The translations under genes were made by a program, and so were the position numbers. Below the pieces are notes generated by a model, which was given only the letters and a program-made list of their open reading frames with translations, was not told the origin of the DNA and searched no databases. From Gammaproteobacteria bacterium (GTDB taxonomy: Bacteria > Pseudomonadota > Gammaproteobacteria > JAGOUN01), in assembly GCA_018061255.1 (NCBI GenBank), contig JAGOUN010000005.1, positions 1 through 40,120 on the forward strand: DNA of 40,120 nucleotides, written 5' to 3'. Below are positions 26,335 to 37,028 of this stretch, one piece after another (the stretch's first letter is position 1; every line of letters starts with the position of its first letter).

Positions 26335-27321
26335 TTACTTTTCTTCTAGGTCATGTCTTGGAAAAGGCCAATTATCAATGCGCATACCCAAACTCAATTC
26401 TTTTGCAGCTAACACAGACTTAATCTCATTAAGAGATTTCTTACCTAAATTAGGCGTTCTAAGTAAATCGTTTTCTGCTCTCTGAACTAAATCACCAATA
26501 TAATTAATATGTTCAGCTTTTAGACAATTGGCTGAGCGCACAGTCAACTCCAAATCATCAACCGGCCTAAGAAGCAATGGATCAATAGCATTCGCGCCTC
26601 GATCTTTTCTCATTGCCGGCTCAGCTTCTAAATAAACAAAAGAAGATAATTGCTGTTGCAAAATAGTTGCAGCATTACGAATAGCTTCTTCAGGCTGAAT
26701 TGTACCATTAGTTTCTATATCTAAAACCAGCTTATCTAAATCTGTACTTTGTTCAACACGAGCTCGTTCAACTGAATAAGCTACTCGAGAAACAGGAGTA
26801 AATATTGCATCTAGATTCAATATTCCAATTGCTTTAGATTCATCAGGATTATCCGCCACCATTGCTTGACGATATCCGCGCCCAGTTTGAACTTTAAGAC
26901 GCATTTTTAAATGAGCTTTATCACTCAAATGCGCAATAACCAAATCTGGATTAACAATTCTTACATGAGAGCCTGCTTGAATATCACCTGCGGTGACCAC
27001 ACCTGGGCCCTTTTTATCAACAGAAAGATAAGCTTCAGGCCTTGTTTCTAAAACAACGGCTAATTGCTTAAGATTAAGAAGAAGATCAACTACATCTTCT
27101 TGTACACCTTCAATTGTACCATATTCGTGTAAAACACTTTCAATTTCAGCTTGAACAACAGCTGCGCCGGGCATAGAAGAAAGTAAAATTCTTCTTAATG
27201 CATTGCCTAATGTATGGCCAAAACCACGTTCGAAAGGTTCTAAAATGATTCGCGAATGAAAATTTGAAAGTTTCTCAACTTTAATTTCACGAGGAGTCAG
27301 AAGATCAAGAGTTACGCTCAT
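26335..27321 (-). CDS. rpoA: RNA polymerase alpha subunit
   Basis: Assembles RNA polymerase and contacts activators and UP elements. It is 328 residues (E. coli 329). The N-terminal dimerisation domain contains [20 protein letters not shown] and the C-terminal domain (about 250-320) has the helix-hairpin-helix sequence [17 protein letters not shown], with the upstream-DNA-binding Arg near [15 protein letters not shown] encoded in this window would contact this subunit at class II promoters. Confidence 0.99.
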   Translation of the reverse strand: MSVTLDLLTPREIKVEKLSNFHSRIILEPFERGFGHTLGNALRRILLSSMPGAAVVQAEIESVLHEYGTIEGVQEDVVDLLLNLKQLAVVLETRPEAYLSVDKKGPGVVTAGDIQAGSHVRIVNPDLVIAHLSDKAHLKMRLKVQTGRGYRQAMVADNPDESKAIGILNLDAIFTPVSRVAYSVERARVEQSTDLDKLVLDIETNGTIQPEEAIRNAATILQQQLSSFVYLEAEPAMRKDRGANAIDPLLLRPVDDLELTVRSANCLKAEHINYIGDLVQRAENDLLRTPNLGKKSLNEIKSVLAAKELSLGMRIDNWPFPRHDLEEK

Positions 27322-27348
27322 GAATACCCACCTTTTCAGTTCAAATAA

Positions 27349-27972
27349 TTACTTAGAATAGAGCTCAACAATCAGCTGCTCTTGAATATCTGGAGGCAAC
27401 AAGTCGCGAGTAGGAACAGATTTAAATGTACCTTCAAGCGCGGTTGAATCTACTGCCACCCAACTACAATCTGCACGTTGGCCAGCTAGCTGTAGAGCAG
27501 CCTTAATTCGACCTTGCTGCTTTCCTCTTTCTCGAACAGAAACAATGTCACCAGGATTAACTTGATAAGAAGGAATATTAACGCAGTTTCCATTAAGCAA
27601 AATAGTTTTATGAGATACCATTTGACGAGCTTCTGCACGCGTCGCTGCAAAACCCATACGATAAACAACGTTATCAAGCCTCTTTTCTAACAATTTCAAA
27701 AGATTGTCACCAGTAGAGCCCTTCAAACGAGCAGCTTCTTTAAAATATTTTGTAAATTGTCTCTCAAGAACGCCATACATACGTCTAACAATTTGCTTAG
27801 CACGCAATTGTAAACCGTAATAACCAGGCTCACGCACACGCTTAAGGCCATGTTGTCCAGGAGGGACATCTTTATTACATTTTGACTCTAGTGAACGCAA
27901 ACCACTTTTGAGGGACATATCTGCTTTAAGAGCCCGCTCTAATTTGCACGTTGGACCAAGATACCTTGCCAT
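27349..27972 (-). CDS. rpsD: Small-subunit ribosomal protein S4
   Basis: Primary 16S rRNA binder of the 30S subunit. It is 207 residues (E. coli 206). The start [19 protein letters not shown] and the S4 RNA-binding domain ([20 protein letters not shown]) are conserved. In E. coli, S4 also represses translation of the alpha operon. Confidence 0.99.
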   Translation of the reverse strand: MARYLGPTCKLERALKADMSLKSGLRSLESKCNKDVPPGQHGLKRVREPGYYGLQLRAKQIVRRMYGVLERQFTKYFKEAARLKGSTGDNLLKLLEKRLDNVVYRMGFAATRAEARQMVSHKTILLNGNCVNIPSYQVNPGDIVSVRERGKQQGRIKAALQLAGQRADCSWVAVDSTALEGTFKSVPTRDLLPPDIQEQLIVELYSK

Positions 27973-28031
27973 ATTAATCTACCTCTTCTCTCACTCTTCA
28001 CTTATAAAAAACAAAAAGTGTTATTATACAA

Positions 28032-28397
28032 TTAAACCCTACGCTTTTTCTTTCCACGACATCCATTATGAGGAATGCCAGTAGTATCTTCGATAGATAA
28101 AATCTTTAAACCAGCTGCTTGCAACGATTTAATAGCTGCTTCACGGCCTAAGCCTGCACCGCAGACTTTTACATCTACAGCTCTAAGGCCATACTTATCA
28201 ATAGCCATTGCCGCAGCATCTTCTGCAGCTTTTCCTGCAGCAAAAGGAGTCGATTTTCTTGACCCTTTAAAACCACATTTAGACGGGGTTGACCAACACA
28301 TTGCGTTCCCCTGGCGATCAGCGATCATAACAATGGTATTGTTAAAATGCGCATTAATGCTCGCTATCCCTTCAGTAACTACTCTTTTCTCTGCCAT
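28032..28397 (-). CDS. rpsK: Small-subunit ribosomal protein S11
   Basis: S11 of the 30S platform. At 121 residues it is about 8 shorter than in E. coli: the basic N-terminal tail is replaced by [10 protein letters not shown], and no upstream start in frame restores it. The core is normal ([20 protein letters not shown], then [13 protein letters not shown]) with C-terminal [15 protein letters not shown]. Confidence 0.98.
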   Translation of the reverse strand: MAEKRVVTEGIASINAHFNNTIVMIADRQGNAMCWSTPSKCGFKGSRKSTPFAAGKAAEDAAAMAIDKYGLRAVDVKVCGAGLGREAAIKSLQAAGLKILSIEDTTGIPHNGCRGKKKRRV

Positions 28398-28440
28398 TTT
28401 TATAACCTTACAATAAATCTATCTACGTACTATGCAGCTA

Positions 28441-28791
28441 TTATTTGCGTTTAGCCTTACCCTTTCGAGTGCGTGCATTTGTCTTAGTGCGCTGCCCTCG
28501 TACAGGTAACCCTCTTCTGTGACGAATTCCACGATAAGAGCCCAAGTCAATAAGTCTCTTTATGTTCATTGCAACTTCACGGCGCAAATCACCTTCAACT
28601 TGAAACTTAGCAACTTCTACTCTTAGCGCTTCCAATTGTACTTCTGTCAAAGTCAACATTCGCGCATGAGGATCAACACTCGCAGCCTCACAAATCATGA
28701 GAGACCGTGTAGGGCCAATTCCATAAATAGATCTTAGTGCGATATTCGCATGTTTTTTGTCCGGGACATTAACCCCCGCAATACGTGCCAT
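28441..28791 (-). CDS. rpsM: Small-subunit ribosomal protein S13
   Basis: S13 of the 30S head, contacting the 50S subunit and P-site tRNA. It is 116 residues (E. coli 118). The start [20 protein letters not shown] and the C-terminal [20 protein letters not shown] are typical. It heads the alpha operon. The 147-bp gap before it (28792-28938) is AT-rich with a TATAAT on the minus strand at 28921-28916 but no good -35. By analogy it may hold the S4-controlled leader, but I see no certain pseudoknot. Confidence 0.99.
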   Translation of the reverse strand: MARIAGVNVPDKKHANIALRSIYGIGPTRSLMICEAASVDPHARMLTLTEVQLEALRVEVAKFQVEGDLRREVAMNIKRLIDLGSYRGIRHRRGLPVRGQRTKTNARTRKGKAKRK

Positions 28792-28938
28792 TAACTATTA
28801 ACTCCTACTCAGTTTAATACTCAAAACCGAAAAGTACGCAAGGATACCGATAACATCCTCACAAATCAACAAATAAACAACAAAAATAAACAGTCAAAAC
28901 TCATATAATCTGCTAATTATAAAAAGCTTTATATCAAT

Positions 28939-29052
28939 TTACCCTTGACGTTGTTTGTGTTTCGGATCCTTACAAATTACCCAAACTCTTCCATTACGCT
29001 TAACAATTCTGCATTCACGACAAAAACGCTTTACAGAAGGACGGACTTTCAT
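28939..29052 (-). CDS. rpmJ: Large-subunit ribosomal protein L36 (zinc form)
   Basis: A 37-residue L36. It starts [20 protein letters not shown] and ends [11 protein letters not shown]. The zinc ligands C11, C14, C27 and H32 are all present, so this is the zinc-binding form. It lies 12 bp after secY and closes the spc operon. In zinc-limited bacteria Zur often controls a zinc-free L36 paralogue, but none is seen in this window. Confidence 0.97.
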   Translation of the reverse strand: MKVRPSVKRFCRECRIVKRNGRVWVICKDPKHKQRQG

Positions 29053-29064
29053 AACACATCTCCA

Positions 29065-30420
29065 CTAAAATAAGTTAAAACCACCATTTTTCATCGTAGA
29101 CTTTTTAAATAAAGACTCGTACTGCAAAGACATAAGGTGAGCTTGCACTTGAGCAATAAAATCCATAATAACAACAACAATAATCAGCAAAGAAGTTCCA
29201 CCAAAGTAAAAGGGAACATTAGCCGCTGTGATCATAAACTGAGGCAGCAAAGAAACCAGAGCTATATAACCTGCTCCGACTAATGTTAACCTCGTCATTA
29301 CCGTATCAATATAACGTGCAGTTTGCTCACCCGGCCTAATTCCCGGAATAAATGCACCCGAACGTTTTAAATTGTCTGCTGTATCCCTAGGATTAAACAC
29401 CACAGCAGTATAAAAAAAACAAAAGAAAACAACTGCAACAACGAAAAAAATTAAATACAAAGGCTGGCCAGGCTGCAACCATAATGCTACTGCATTAAGC
29501 CACGAGTAACCACCACTATTTCCAAACCATGAGGCTAGTGTTGCTGGAAACAAAATAATACTCGAAGCAAATATAGGAGGAATAACACCTGCCATATTAA
29601 TTTTTAAAGGCAAATGCGATGTTTGAGCAGCATAGAGCTTATTACCCTGCTGACGCTTTGCATAATTAATGGTAATTCTTCTCTGCGCCCTTTCAACAAA
29701 AATCACAAAACCGGTAATAAGCAAAATCATTACAATTACAAGCAAAAGGGTAATCACATGCATCTGACCTTGTCTAACCTGTTCAAGAGTCCTACCAATA
29801 GCACTTGGCAAACCAGAAACAATTCCTGAAAAAATAATTAACGAGATTCCATTACCAATTCCCTTCTCGGTAATTTGTTCACCTAACCACATCAAAAACA
29901 TAGTGCCTGTTGTCAAAGTAACTGCAGCTATCAAATAAAACCCAACTGTAGGATTTAAAGCAATACCCTGTGCCGCTAACATTTTAGAAACACCTATAGC
30001 CTGGAAAAAAGCTAAAAACAAAGTTCCGTAACGGGTATATTGATTTATCTTTCTTTGGCCAGCCTCACCTTCTTTTTTTATCTCTTCGAGAGCTGGAACT
30101 ACGGCTGTTAACAATTGCACAATAATAGATGCAGAGATATACGGCATAACCCCAAGCGCAAACACTGTAAAGCGGCTTAAAGCTCCTCCAGAAAACATAT
30201 TAAATAAACCAATTATTCCATTTTGTTGTGAATGAAAAAGAGAGGCTAATTTAACTGGATCTAGACCTGGAACAGGAACATGAGCGCCTAGACGATACAC
30301 AATAATGGCAATCAACACGAACAGAAGACGGCTTTTTAACTCAGTTAAGCCGCTTTTCTTCGCGAATGAAGGCGAACTGCCCTTAGAATGATTTCCCTTG
30401 AGGCTACTCAACGGAACCAC
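29065..30420 (-). CDS. secY: Protein translocase subunit SecY
   Basis: Channel subunit of the SecYEG inner-membrane translocon. It is 451 residues, with ten hydrophobic helices. [50 protein letters not shown] and the cytoplasmic loop with [13 protein letters not shown] are conserved. The listed start is a GTG at 30420 that overlaps the end of rplO by 17 bp. A slightly downstream TTG (30408 region) is possible. Confidence 0.98.
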   Translation of the reverse strand: MVPLSSLKGNHSKGSSPSFAKKSGLTELKSRLLFVLIAIIVYRLGAHVPVPGLDPVKLASLFHSQQNGIIGLFNMFSGGALSRFTVFALGVMPYISASIIVQLLTAVVPALEEIKKEGEAGQRKINQYTRYGTLFLAFFQAIGVSKMLAAQGIALNPTVGFYLIAAVTLTTGTMFLMWLGEQITEKGIGNGISLIIFSGIVSGLPSAIGRTLEQVRQGQMHVITLLLVIVMILLITGFVIFVERAQRRITINYAKRQQGNKLYAAQTSHLPLKINMAGVIPPIFASSIILFPATLASWFGNSGGYSWLNAVALWLQPGQPLYLIFFVVAVVFFCFFYTAVVFNPRDTADNLKRSGAFIPGIRPGEQTARYIDTVMTRLTLVGAGYIALVSLLPQFMITAANVPFYFGGTSLLIIVVVIMDFIAQVQAHLMSLQYESLFKKSTMKNGGFNLF

Positions 30421-30835
30421 CTACTTTCTCTATCATTTCCTTTACAGAGGCAGCAACACGGATTCCTTTAATATTAATAGGCCGTGTAATTTCACCTTGA
30501 TTGAACACCTTAAGATAACGAATCTTAGAACGAATTAAACCTTTAGCTTTTAATAGATCTAAAGTAATAAGTTCATCACCAAGCGTATTTAAAACACCTG
30601 AACGGAGCTCATCAGAACGTAACTGCTTTCTTGATGTGAAGCCGAACTTTGGAAGACGACGTTGAATTGGCATTTGACCGCCTTCAAAACCAACTTTATG
30701 AAAACCACCAGCTCTAGCTTTTTGACCTTTGTGCCCTCGGCCACAGGTTTTTCCTTTGCCTGAACCTATACCTCGGCCAACTCGCTTATTATCTTTGCGA
30801 GCATGAAGCGGGGCGATAATATTGAGATAACTCAT
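30404..30835 (-). CDS. rplO: Large-subunit ribosomal protein L15
   Basis: L15 of the 50S subunit, 143 residues (E. coli 144). The Gly/Arg/Lys-rich start ([20 protein letters not shown] and then [11 protein letters not shown]) and [18 protein letters not shown] are conserved. It overlaps secY, implying coupled translation. Confidence 0.99.
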   Translation of the reverse strand: MSYLNIIAPLHARKDNKRVGRGIGSGKGKTCGRGHKGQKARAGGFHKVGFEGGQMPIQRRLPKFGFTSRKQLRSDELRSGVLNTLGDELITLDLLKAKGLIRSKIRYLKVFNQGEITRPINIKGIRVAASVKEMIEKVGGSVE

Positions 30836-31024
30836 TTATGCTTCCTCTACATTTAACATATAACTTACTTTTGCAACTAACCCTCTAACAGTTTGATTGT
30901 TCTCAAGGACAACCTCATGATGCATTCTTCTCAATCCGAGACCCTTGATGCATTCTTTTTGATGCTTTGAAGTACCATTTATACTTCGAACTAGTCTAAT
31001 TTTAAGCTTCTTATCGTTATTCAT
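30836..31024 (-). CDS. rpmD: Large-subunit ribosomal protein L30
   Basis: L30 of the 50S subunit, 62 residues (E. coli 59). The pattern KIRLVRSINGTSKHQKECIK, GLGLRRMHHEVVLENNQTVR, then a final LVAKVSYML is typical. It ends at the base before the rplO start and begins 1 bp after rpsE. Confidence 0.98.
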   Translation of the reverse strand: MNNDKKLKIRLVRSINGTSKHQKECIKGLGLRRMHHEVVLENNQTVRGLVAKVSYMLNVEEA

Positions 31025-31025
31025 T

Positions 31026-31541
31026 TTACTCTCCCCCTTGCAAGACTTGTTCTAATGTCTTTCCACGTCTTTTTGCAACTAAACGGGGCGATGCCATTGA
31101 AGATAAACCTGCAACTGCAGCGCGCACTACATTCCCTGGTGTTGAAGAGCCAATTATTTTAGCTGAAACGTTCTGAATACCTAAAACCTCAAAAACTGCG
31201 CGCATTGCGCCACCTGCAATAATCCCAGTACCGTCAGGAGCAGGCATCATAAGAACAGTTGTAGCGCCGTGCTTGCCAACCGCTTTATAATGTAATGTGC
31301 CACCGTTTAAATCAACTTTGCACATACTTTTTCGTGCAGCCTCCATAGCTTTTTGGATAGCAACAGGAACTTCTAAAGCTTTTCCTCGACCAAAACCTAC
31401 TTTGCCTTTACCGTCACCAACAACCACAACAGCAGAAAAACTAAATTTTCTCCCGCCTTTTACTACTTTAGCATTTCTGTTAACAGCAACTAATTTTTCT
31501 CTAAAACCATCACTGCTGGTTGATACATCGTAACTTGCCAT
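31026..31541 (-). CDS. rpsE: Small-subunit ribosomal protein S5
   Basis: S5 of the 30S subunit, affecting decoding accuracy. It is 171 residues (E. coli 167). [39 protein letters not shown] and the C-terminal [13 protein letters not shown] are conserved. Confidence 0.99.
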   Translation of the reverse strand: MASYDVSTSSDGFREKLVAVNRNAKVVKGGRKFSFSAVVVVGDGKGKVGFGRGKALEVPVAIQKAMEAARKSMCKVDLNGGTLHYKAVGKHGATTVLMMPAPDGTGIIAGGAMRAVFEVLGIQNVSAKIIGSSTPGNVVRAAVAGLSSMASPRLVAKRRGKTLEQVLQGGE

Positions 31542-31559
31542 AATTTCACTTACCTTCTA

Positions 31560-31922
31560 CTAAAATTCTAAACCGCCACTTCTCGCTGCATCGGCTAATG
31601 CCTTTACTCGACCATGATATTTAAAGCCTGAACGATCAAATGCTACTTTCTTGACACCCATATTTAATGCACGCTCAGCAACCAGTTTTCCAACAGCTGA
31701 AGCAGCATCAATATTTCCAGTTCCTTTAAGAACTCCACTCAAGGCCTTATCTAAAGTTGACGCGCTAGCAATTGTCCTAGCTCCATCTTCCGAAATCACT
31801 TGGGCATAAATATGCTGAGAAGTACGATGAACAGAAAGACGAACTACCCGCAACAAACGGATGTGACCACGAGTTTTCTTGATTCGTCTAGCTCTCGCTT
31901 TTACTTTGCGCTTATTATCCAT
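31560..31922 (-). CDS. rplR: Large-subunit ribosomal protein L18
   Basis: L18, which binds 5S rRNA in the 50S central protuberance. It is 120 residues (E. coli 117). [24 protein letters not shown] and the end [20 protein letters not shown], then [11 protein letters not shown], are typical. Confidence 0.99.
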   Translation of the reverse strand: MDNKRKVKARARRIKKTRGHIRLLRVVRLSVHRTSQHIYAQVISEDGARTIASASTLDKALSGVLKGTGNIDAASAVGKLVAERALNMGVKKVAFDRSGFKYHGRVKALADAARSGGLEF

Positions 31923-31953
31923 TGATTCACACCTTACTTACTAAACTTACTAA

Positions 31954-32508
31954 TTACTTTTTCTTAGATTCTTTCTTACGAACAACTTCATCAGAATATC
32001 GAACACCCTTACCTTTATAAGGTTCTGGCGGACGATATGCCCGTATGTTTGCGGCAACTTGACCCACCAATTGTTTATCAATACCTTTAACAATAATAAC
32101 TGTAGGTTCAGGCGTTTCAATTTTGATTCCAGCAGGCACAGCAAAGTTTACAGGATGAGAAAAGCCGAGGGTTAAATTTAACACATCACCTTGAACCTGA
32201 GCCCTATAACCTACACCAACTAACTGCAATTTCTTTTCATACCCTTGCTGTACACCTACCACCATGTTTTGTAATAGCGCTCGTGTAGTGCCAGGAATTG
32301 AAGCTGCCAAATGCTTTTGCTCTTTTTTAGGTTTAACTGTCACGTTATTTTCTATACGCACAGCATTTCCATCTATAACAATGGTAACAAAATCATTGAG
32401 CAATGACTCAAGCGAACCTTTTGCACCTTTAACATGAATGTGTTTACCGAGTAATTCAACAGTAACCCCCGAAGGAATCATTACCGGCCTACTTGCAATT
32501 CGTGACAT
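31954..32508 (-). CDS. rplF: Large-subunit ribosomal protein L6
   Basis: L6 of the 50S subunit near the factor-binding site. It is 184 residues (E. coli 177), the extra length being a Lys-rich tail (RKKESKKK). LVGVGYRAQVQGDVLNLTLG and the PEPYKGKGVRYSDEVVRKKE signature are present. Confidence 0.99.
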   Translation of the reverse strand: MSRIASRPVMIPSGVTVELLGKHIHVKGAKGSLESLLNDFVTIVIDGNAVRIENNVTVKPKKEQKHLAASIPGTTRALLQNMVVGVQQGYEKKLQLVGVGYRAQVQGDVLNLTLGFSHPVNFAVPAGIKIETPEPTVIIVKGIDKQLVGQVAANIRAYRPPEPYKGKGVRYSDEVVRKKESKKK

Positions 32509-32533
32509 TTAAAATTCCTTCCTTTATCTACTC

Positions 32534-32929
32534 TTATTCTATTGTGCAAATGACTTCGCCACCCAAACCAAGTTTGCGAGCATCTCTATCTGTCATCAAA
32601 CCTTGGGAAGTGGATACTAACGCCATACCCAAGCCACCTCTTACTTTTGGTAATTCAGCTTGTTTAAAATAACGCTTTAAACCCGGTCGACTAACGCGCT
32701 TTAGTGATTCTATAACAGATTTCTCTTTAAAATACTTCAAAACCACACTTAATACTGGTTTATTACCTGAAGATTCGACCTGATAATCACTAATAAAGCC
32801 TTCTTGCTTTAATACTTTGGCAATAGCCACTTTAAACTTTGAGCTAGGAAGCGCTACAGTTGGTTTTCCTACCATCAAAGCATTTCTAATTCTTGTTAAC
32901 ATGTCTGCTATTGGATCTTGCATTGACAT
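32534..32929 (-). CDS. rpsH: Small-subunit ribosomal protein S8
   Basis: S8 of the 30S subunit, a 16S rRNA binder that in E. coli represses the spc operon. It is 131 residues. [20 protein letters not shown] opens it and the end [20 protein letters not shown] is conserved. Confidence 0.99.
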   Translation of the reverse strand: MSMQDPIADMLTRIRNALMVGKPTVALPSSKFKVAIAKVLKQEGFISDYQVESSGNKPVLSVVLKYFKEKSVIESLKRVSRPGLKRYFKQAELPKVRGGLGMALVSTSQGLMTDRDARKLGLGGEVICTIE

Positions 32930-32958
32930 TTTTTTTCTCCGCCCATGTTCTTAAAAAG

Positions 32959-33258
32959 TTACCAACTTGATTTTACTACACCAGGAATATGCCCCAACAT
33001 CGCATAATGACGAATCATATTTCTAGCAAGACCAAATTTACTATATACCCCGCGCGGCCTACCTGTTAGAGCGCAACGATTTCTAACACGATTAGGACAT
33101 GAATTGAGGGGCAAAGCACCTAACTTCATTTGCAAAACCATTTTTTCTTCACCCTCAGCTTTTCGAATCTGCTCTTTAAGCTCGATTCTTCTAGCTTGGT
33201 ACTTGTTAACCATAGCTATACGCTTTTTATTTCTTTCAACCACCGATGTCTTTGCCAT
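32959..33258 (-). CDS. rpsN: Small-subunit ribosomal protein S14 (zinc-free length)
   Basis: S14 of the 30S head. At 99 residues it is the long form without the paired CxxC zinc sites. [20 protein letters not shown] and [20 protein letters not shown] are conserved. Confidence 0.98.
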   Translation of the reverse strand: MAKTSVVERNKKRIAMVNKYQARRIELKEQIRKAEGEEKMVLQMKLGALPLNSCPNRVRNRCALTGRPRGVYSKFGLARNMIRHYAMLGHIPGVVKSSW

Positions 33259-33263
33259 AGCCT

Positions 33264-33815
33264 TTAAACCCCCGCATCATCTTTCAAAGGAAACTTGAAC
33301 GCGGACAACAAAGCCAAAGCTTCCTTGTCATTCTTAGCAGAGGTGGTAATTGCTATATCCATCCCTCTAATCGCATCAATTTTATCATACTCAATCTCTG
33401 GAAAAACAATTTGCTCTTTGATTCCAAGATTATAGTTACCTTGTCCGTCAAAACCTCTAGCACTATAACCACGAAAATCCCTTATTCGAGGAATAGCAAT
33501 TGTAATCAAACGCTCCAGAAATTCGTACATTATTCTGCCACGCAAGGTAACTTTGCACCCTATTGGCCAACCATCACGAATTTTAAAACCTGCTACTGAA
33601 CGTCTAGCCTTAGTTACCAAAGGTTTTTGCCCAGAAATTTTTTGCATATCGGCAACAGCAAAATCCATAACTTTTTTATCAGTCACTGCCTCACCAACAC
33701 CCATGTTAATGGTAATTTTTGTGATTTTAGGAACAGCCATCACTGACGCACAGCCTAATTTTTCCTTTAGGTCCGCTCTAATTTTTTCCCTATACAACGC
33801 TTCAAAACGTGCCAT
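33264..33815 (-). CDS. rplE: Large-subunit ribosomal protein L5
   Basis: L5, which binds 5S rRNA and contacts P-site tRNA. It is 183 residues (E. coli 179). [31 protein letters not shown] and [20 protein letters not shown] are conserved. Confidence 0.99.
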   Translation of the reverse strand: MARFEALYREKIRADLKEKLGCASVMAVPKITKITINMGVGEAVTDKKVMDFAVADMQKISGQKPLVTKARRSVAGFKIRDGWPIGCKVTLRGRIMYEFLERLITIAIPRIRDFRGYSARGFDGQGNYNLGIKEQIVFPEIEYDKIDAIRGMDIAITTSAKNDKEALALLSAFKFPLKDDAGV

Positions 33816-33843
33816 CTTTATTCAACCTTGCTTTTAGTGCCAC

Positions 33844-34182
33844 TTAGGCATCAATCATTTCACCACTAGAAGCAAAACATCTAACCTTTTTGGTTTTGCC
33901 ATCTTGCTCAACTATTTTGAATTTAATCCTATCACACTTTTGAGTGACAGGATTAAGTATCATCACATTAGAAATATGAATAGAAGCTTCTTTAGAGATA
34001 ATACCACCCTCTTGCTGAATTTGCGGATTAGGCTTTACATGCTTTTTCACCATGTTAACGCCCGCAATCAATAAGCGCTTTCCATCATCTGCTCGCGCAG
34101 AAACAATGCCTGTTTTGCCTTTATCTTTTCCAGCAATGATAATGACATTATCACCTTTTCTAATTCTAACTTTTACGGTCAT
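33844..34182 (-). CDS. rplX: Large-subunit ribosomal protein L24
   Basis: L24, an early assembly protein of the 50S subunit at the tunnel exit. It is 112 residues (E. coli 104). The KOW motif IRKGDNVIIIAGKDKGKTG and GVNMVKKHVKPNPQ are typical. Confidence 0.98.
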   Translation of the reverse strand: MTVKVRIRKGDNVIIIAGKDKGKTGIVSARADDGKRLLIAGVNMVKKHVKPNPQIQQEGGIISKEASIHISNVMILNPVTQKCDRIKFKIVEQDGKTKKVRCFASSGEMIDA

Positions 34183-34221
34183 ACCCTCTTCCTCATATCA
34201 ACTTATGCGCTAAAGTCGCAA

Positions 34222-34587
34222 CTAAAGCACTTCTAACGCTAAAGAAATAATCTTCATAAAACGTTCACGCAATTCTCTAGTAATTGGCCCAAATATACGA
34301 GTACCAATTGGCTGCAGCTGAGGGTTAAGCAGAACACATGCATTACCATCAAAACGTATCAAAGATCCATCAGAACGCCTAACGCCTGATCGAGTTCTTA
34401 CAACAACTGCACTTAAAACCTCACCCTTTTTCACTTTTCCTCTAGGGGCGGCTTCTTTTACAGAAACCTTAATAACATCCCCTACATGCGCATAGCGCCG
34501 ATGGGATCCGCCTAACACCTTGATGCACATAACACGGCGAGCACCAGTGTTATCTGCGACATCAAGAACGCTTTGCATTTGAATCAT
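34222..34587 (-). CDS. rplN: Large-subunit ribosomal protein L14
   Basis: L14 of the 50S subunit at the subunit interface. Chosen from ATG 34587 ([20 protein letters not shown]) as in E. coli, giving 121 residues. The open frame continues ten codons upstream, but those residues are not L14-like. [20 protein letters not shown] and [20 protein letters not shown] are conserved. It heads the spc operon. Confidence 0.99.
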   Translation of the reverse strand: MIQMQSVLDVADNTGARRVMCIKVLGGSHRRYAHVGDVIKVSVKEAAPRGKVKKGEVLSAVVVRTRSGVRRSDGSLIRFDGNACVLLNPQLQPIGTRIFGPITRELRERFMKIISLALEVL

Positions 34588-34620
34588 GCTATCTACTCCA
34601 CAAATGGGCCATCGCAAAAG

Positions 34621-34655
34621 GCCGATAATTCTAACACGAAAAACATAAAATACAA
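34621..34655 (-). promoter_or_regulatory. Candidate spc operon promoter
   Basis: On the minus strand TTGTAT (34655-34650), 16 bp and TAGAAT (34633-34628) lie before rplN, predicting a start near 34621 and a leader of about 34 bases. Position matches the E. coli spc promoter at the rpsQ-rplN gap. Confidence 0.5.
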
Positions 34656-34698
34656 TACAACAATGAGTGTAGATTCAATTGTTTATTGCTGAAGGAAC

Positions 34699-34750
34699 GA
34701 CCGACTAATCGCCCAAAGAGTAATTGGGGCGACTAACCTGCCTCCCCTAC
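34699..34750. repeat. REP-like hairpin ending in CCCCTACA (copy d)
   Basis: TAATCGCCC (34706-34714) and GGGCGACTA (34727-34735) pair with one wobble around an 11-12 base loop, followed by CCTCCCCTACA. It lies in the 175-bp gap between rpsQ and rplN, so it separates the S10 and spc transcription units. Same flank and orientation as the other three copies. Confidence 0.55.
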
Positions 34751-34762
34751 AAAAAAACAATA

Positions 34763-35014
34763 CTATCTATTCTTCTCAATGACTTCAAAAAGGAGCCAAG
34801 ACTTTGTTTTAGAAAATGGTCGACACTCTCGAATACTGACAATATCACCTTCTGAGCAAGAATTTAATTCATCATGCGCATGGAACTTAGTAGAACGCGT
34901 AATGTACTTTTTATACTTAGGGTGCATAGCCCTACGTTCCACCTTGACAGTAATTGTTTTATCTCTTTTAGCACTAACTACTTCGCCCGTTAGCACTTTT
35001 ACCTGATCATTCAT
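34763..35014 (-). CDS. rpsQ: Small-subunit ribosomal protein S17
   Basis: S17, an early 16S rRNA binder. It is 83 residues (E. coli 84). [28 protein letters not shown] and [18 protein letters not shown] are typical. Last gene of the S10 operon. Confidence 0.98.
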   Translation of the reverse strand: MNDQVKVLTGEVVSAKRDKTITVKVERRAMHPKYKKYITRSTKFHAHDELNSCSEGDIVSIRECRPFSKTKSWLLFEVIEKNR

Positions 35015-35016
35015 AC

Positions 35017-35211
35017 TTAACTACCTTTTCTGTCTTCTACTAATAAGGTTTTAACCTGAGCAATTTTTTTCCTAACCTCTTGAATTTTGTGTGGCTTAGG
35101 AGATTGCCCAGTTTTATTCTGCATTCGGAGATTAAACTGCTCACGCCTTAAATCTTCCAACTCTTGGTTAAGCTCTTTGAGAGACTTTGCTCTTAATTCA
35201 GCAACAGACAT
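35017..35211 (-). CDS. rpmC: Large-subunit ribosomal protein L29
   Basis: L29 at the 50S tunnel exit, where trigger factor and SRP dock. It is 64 residues (E. coli 63). [20 protein letters not shown] and [11 protein letters not shown] are conserved. The start shares one base with the rplP stop. Confidence 0.98.
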   Translation of the reverse strand: MSVAELRAKSLKELNQELEDLRREQFNLRMQNKTGQSPKPHKIQEVRKKIAQVKTLLVEDRKGS

Positions 35212-35624
35212 TACATTACCTCCCTTTGTTGGAATATAGTAGAAACTGGAAGTTTAGCTGAAGCTAATTTAAAAGCTTCTCTTGCAACTTCTTCAGTAAC
35301 GCCTTCTATCTCAAATATAACCTGACCTGGCTTAACTTGTGCAACCCAGTACTCAACATTACCCTTACCTTTACCTTGACGAACCTCAAGTGGCTTTTTA
35401 GTAATTGGCTTGTCAGGGAAAACACGAATCCAGAGTTTCCCACCACGCTTACTGTGACGAGAGATAGTACGCCTTGCAGCTTCAATTTGTCTTGCTGTAA
35501 GCTGTCCACGTACAATAACTTTTAATCCAAAAGAGCCAAAACATACCTTAGACCCACGGGTGGCCATGCCTCGGTTCCTACCTTTTTGCTGCTTGCGATA
35601 CTTTGTTCGCTTCGGTTGAAGCAT
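35211..35624 (-). CDS. rplP: Large-subunit ribosomal protein L16
   Basis: L16 of the 50S subunit near the A site. It is 137 residues (E. coli 136). [19 protein letters not shown] and [20 protein letters not shown] are conserved. The latter precedes the [17 protein letters not shown] loop. Confidence 0.99.
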   Translation of the reverse strand: MLQPKRTKYRKQQKGRNRGMATRGSKVCFGSFGLKVIVRGQLTARQIEAARRTISRHSKRGGKLWIRVFPDKPITKKPLEVRQGKGKGNVEYWVAQVKPGQVIFEIEGVTEEVAREAFKLASAKLPVSTIFQQREVM

Positions 35625-35656
35625 GTCGCCCCCTCCTATTTAATTATTATTTAGGC

Positions 35657-36343
35657 CTATTGACTAATTTTTTCTGGTGCCTGCTGCTTACTATTTACAG
35701 AACTTAACTCTTCTTTACTAGTAATTTCACCTTTAAAAATCCAAACCTTCACGCCGATAATGCCATAAGTTGTATGCGCTTCAGCAGTGGCATAATCAAT
35801 ATCTGCTCTAAACGTATGCAACGGAACTCGGCCCTCACGACACCATTCAGTTCTGGCAATTTCAGCTCCCCCTAATCGACCACTGACACAGACCTTTACC
35901 CCCAACGCACCTAATTTAAGTGCACTGCTAACTGCCCGTTTCATTGCCCGTCGAAACATCACTCGCTTTTCTAGCTGCTGTGCAATAGACTCACCCACTA
36001 AACGAGCATCCATTGCTGGCTTGCGAACCTCTTCAATAGCAATATGAACTGGCACCTGTAGTATTGTGCTCACTTCAGCTCGAAGCTGCTCAATATCTTT
36101 GCCGCTCTTGCCAATAATATTTCCTGGACGCGCTGCGCGTATCTTTATACGTGCATTTTTTGCAGGTCTCTCAATAAGAATACTACTAATTGCAGCTTGC
36201 TTAAGCCTTTTTTTAATATGTTCTCTTGCTTGCATATCCGCTAAAAGAATTTGCCCATATTCCTTTCCCTCAGCGTACCAAGTTGACTCCCAAGATTTTG
36301 TATAGCCTAACCGAATACCTACGGGGTGAACTTTCTGACCCAT
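35657..36343 (-). CDS. rpsC: Small-subunit ribosomal protein S3
   Basis: S3 at the mRNA entry of the 30S subunit, with a KH domain and helicase role. It is 228 residues (E. coli 233). [20 protein letters not shown] opens it, [20 protein letters not shown] is the KH loop, and [11 protein letters not shown] the C-terminal domain. Confidence 0.99.
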   Translation of the reverse strand: MGQKVHPVGIRLGYTKSWESTWYAEGKEYGQILLADMQAREHIKKRLKQAAISSILIERPAKNARIKIRAARPGNIIGKSGKDIEQLRAEVSTILQVPVHIAIEEVRKPAMDARLVGESIAQQLEKRVMFRRAMKRAVSSALKLGALGVKVCVSGRLGGAEIARTEWCREGRVPLHTFRADIDYATAEAHTTYGIIGVKVWIFKGEITSKEELSSVNSKQQAPEKISQ

Positions 36344-36359
36344 TATCTATCTCCTGGCA

Positions 36360-36704
36360 TTATTTATTATCTGATTGGTCGGATACTTCTACTGTAATAT
36401 GACAAGATCGCTTAACTATGCGATTGCCCCTTCCTTTAGCACGAGGCATCATTCTTTTTAAACTGGGACCTTCATCAACCATCACCGTTGAAACACTCAA
36501 AGAATCAACATCAGCACCTAGATTATTTTCAGCATTTGCCACTGCAGAATTCAGTACTTTTCTAATTAGTTCAGCAGCTTTTTTTGTGCTAAATTTAAGA
36601 ATATTCATAGCGTCCTCAACGGAACGTCCACGAATCTGATCCGCAACCAACCGCGCCTTTTGCGCAGAAATTTTTGCTTGCTTATGGATAGCTTTTGCTT
36701 GCAT
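36360..36704 (-). CDS. rplV: Large-subunit ribosomal protein L22
   Basis: L22, lining the 50S exit tunnel. It is 114 residues (E. coli 110). [32 protein letters not shown] and [20 protein letters not shown] are conserved, the second of these including the tunnel loop. Confidence 0.99.
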   Translation of the reverse strand: MQAKAIHKQAKISAQKARLVADQIRGRSVEDAMNILKFSTKKAAELIRKVLNSAVANAENNLGADVDSLSVSTVMVDEGPSLKRMMPRAKGRGNRIVKRSCHITVEVSDQSDNK

Positions 36705-36744
36705 TCAAATCCCCTTTCTATTCTTGTCTTTTACCTTTTTGGTC

Positions 36745-37014
36745 TTACGACTTTTTATTAGCAGCATGACCACGGTATGTTCTTGTCAATGCAAACTCAC
36801 CCAACTTGTGCCCAACCATATTCTCAGTCACAAAAACTGGAATATGTTCACGACCATTATGCACACCAATAGTCACTCCAATCATTTGTGGAATAACCAT
36901 TGAACGTCTTGACCACGTTTTTATAGGCTTTTTAGAGCCTTCACGAACTGTTTTCTCCACTTTTTTTAATAAATGAAGATCAATAAATGGACCTTTTTTA
37001 ACTGACCTTGGCAC
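36745..37014 (-). CDS. rpsS: Small-subunit ribosomal protein S19
   Basis: S19 of the 30S head. It is 89 residues (E. coli 92). [20 protein letters not shown] and [20 protein letters not shown], then [11 protein letters not shown], are typical. Confidence 0.99.
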   Translation of the reverse strand: MPRSVKKGPFIDLHLLKKVEKTVREGSKKPIKTWSRRSMVIPQMIGVTIGVHNGREHIPVFVTENMVGHKLGEFALTRTYRGHAANKKS

Positions 37015-37028
37015 CTTAAATCCCCTTT

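Noticed and set aside
28792-28938. Alpha-operon promoter with TATAAT at 28916-28921
   Set aside because: No acceptable -35 at 16-18 bp, so it is mentioned only under rpsM.
34588-34617. Longer L14 start ten codons upstream
   Set aside because: The added residues do not resemble L14, and ATG 34587 aligns with the known N-terminus.
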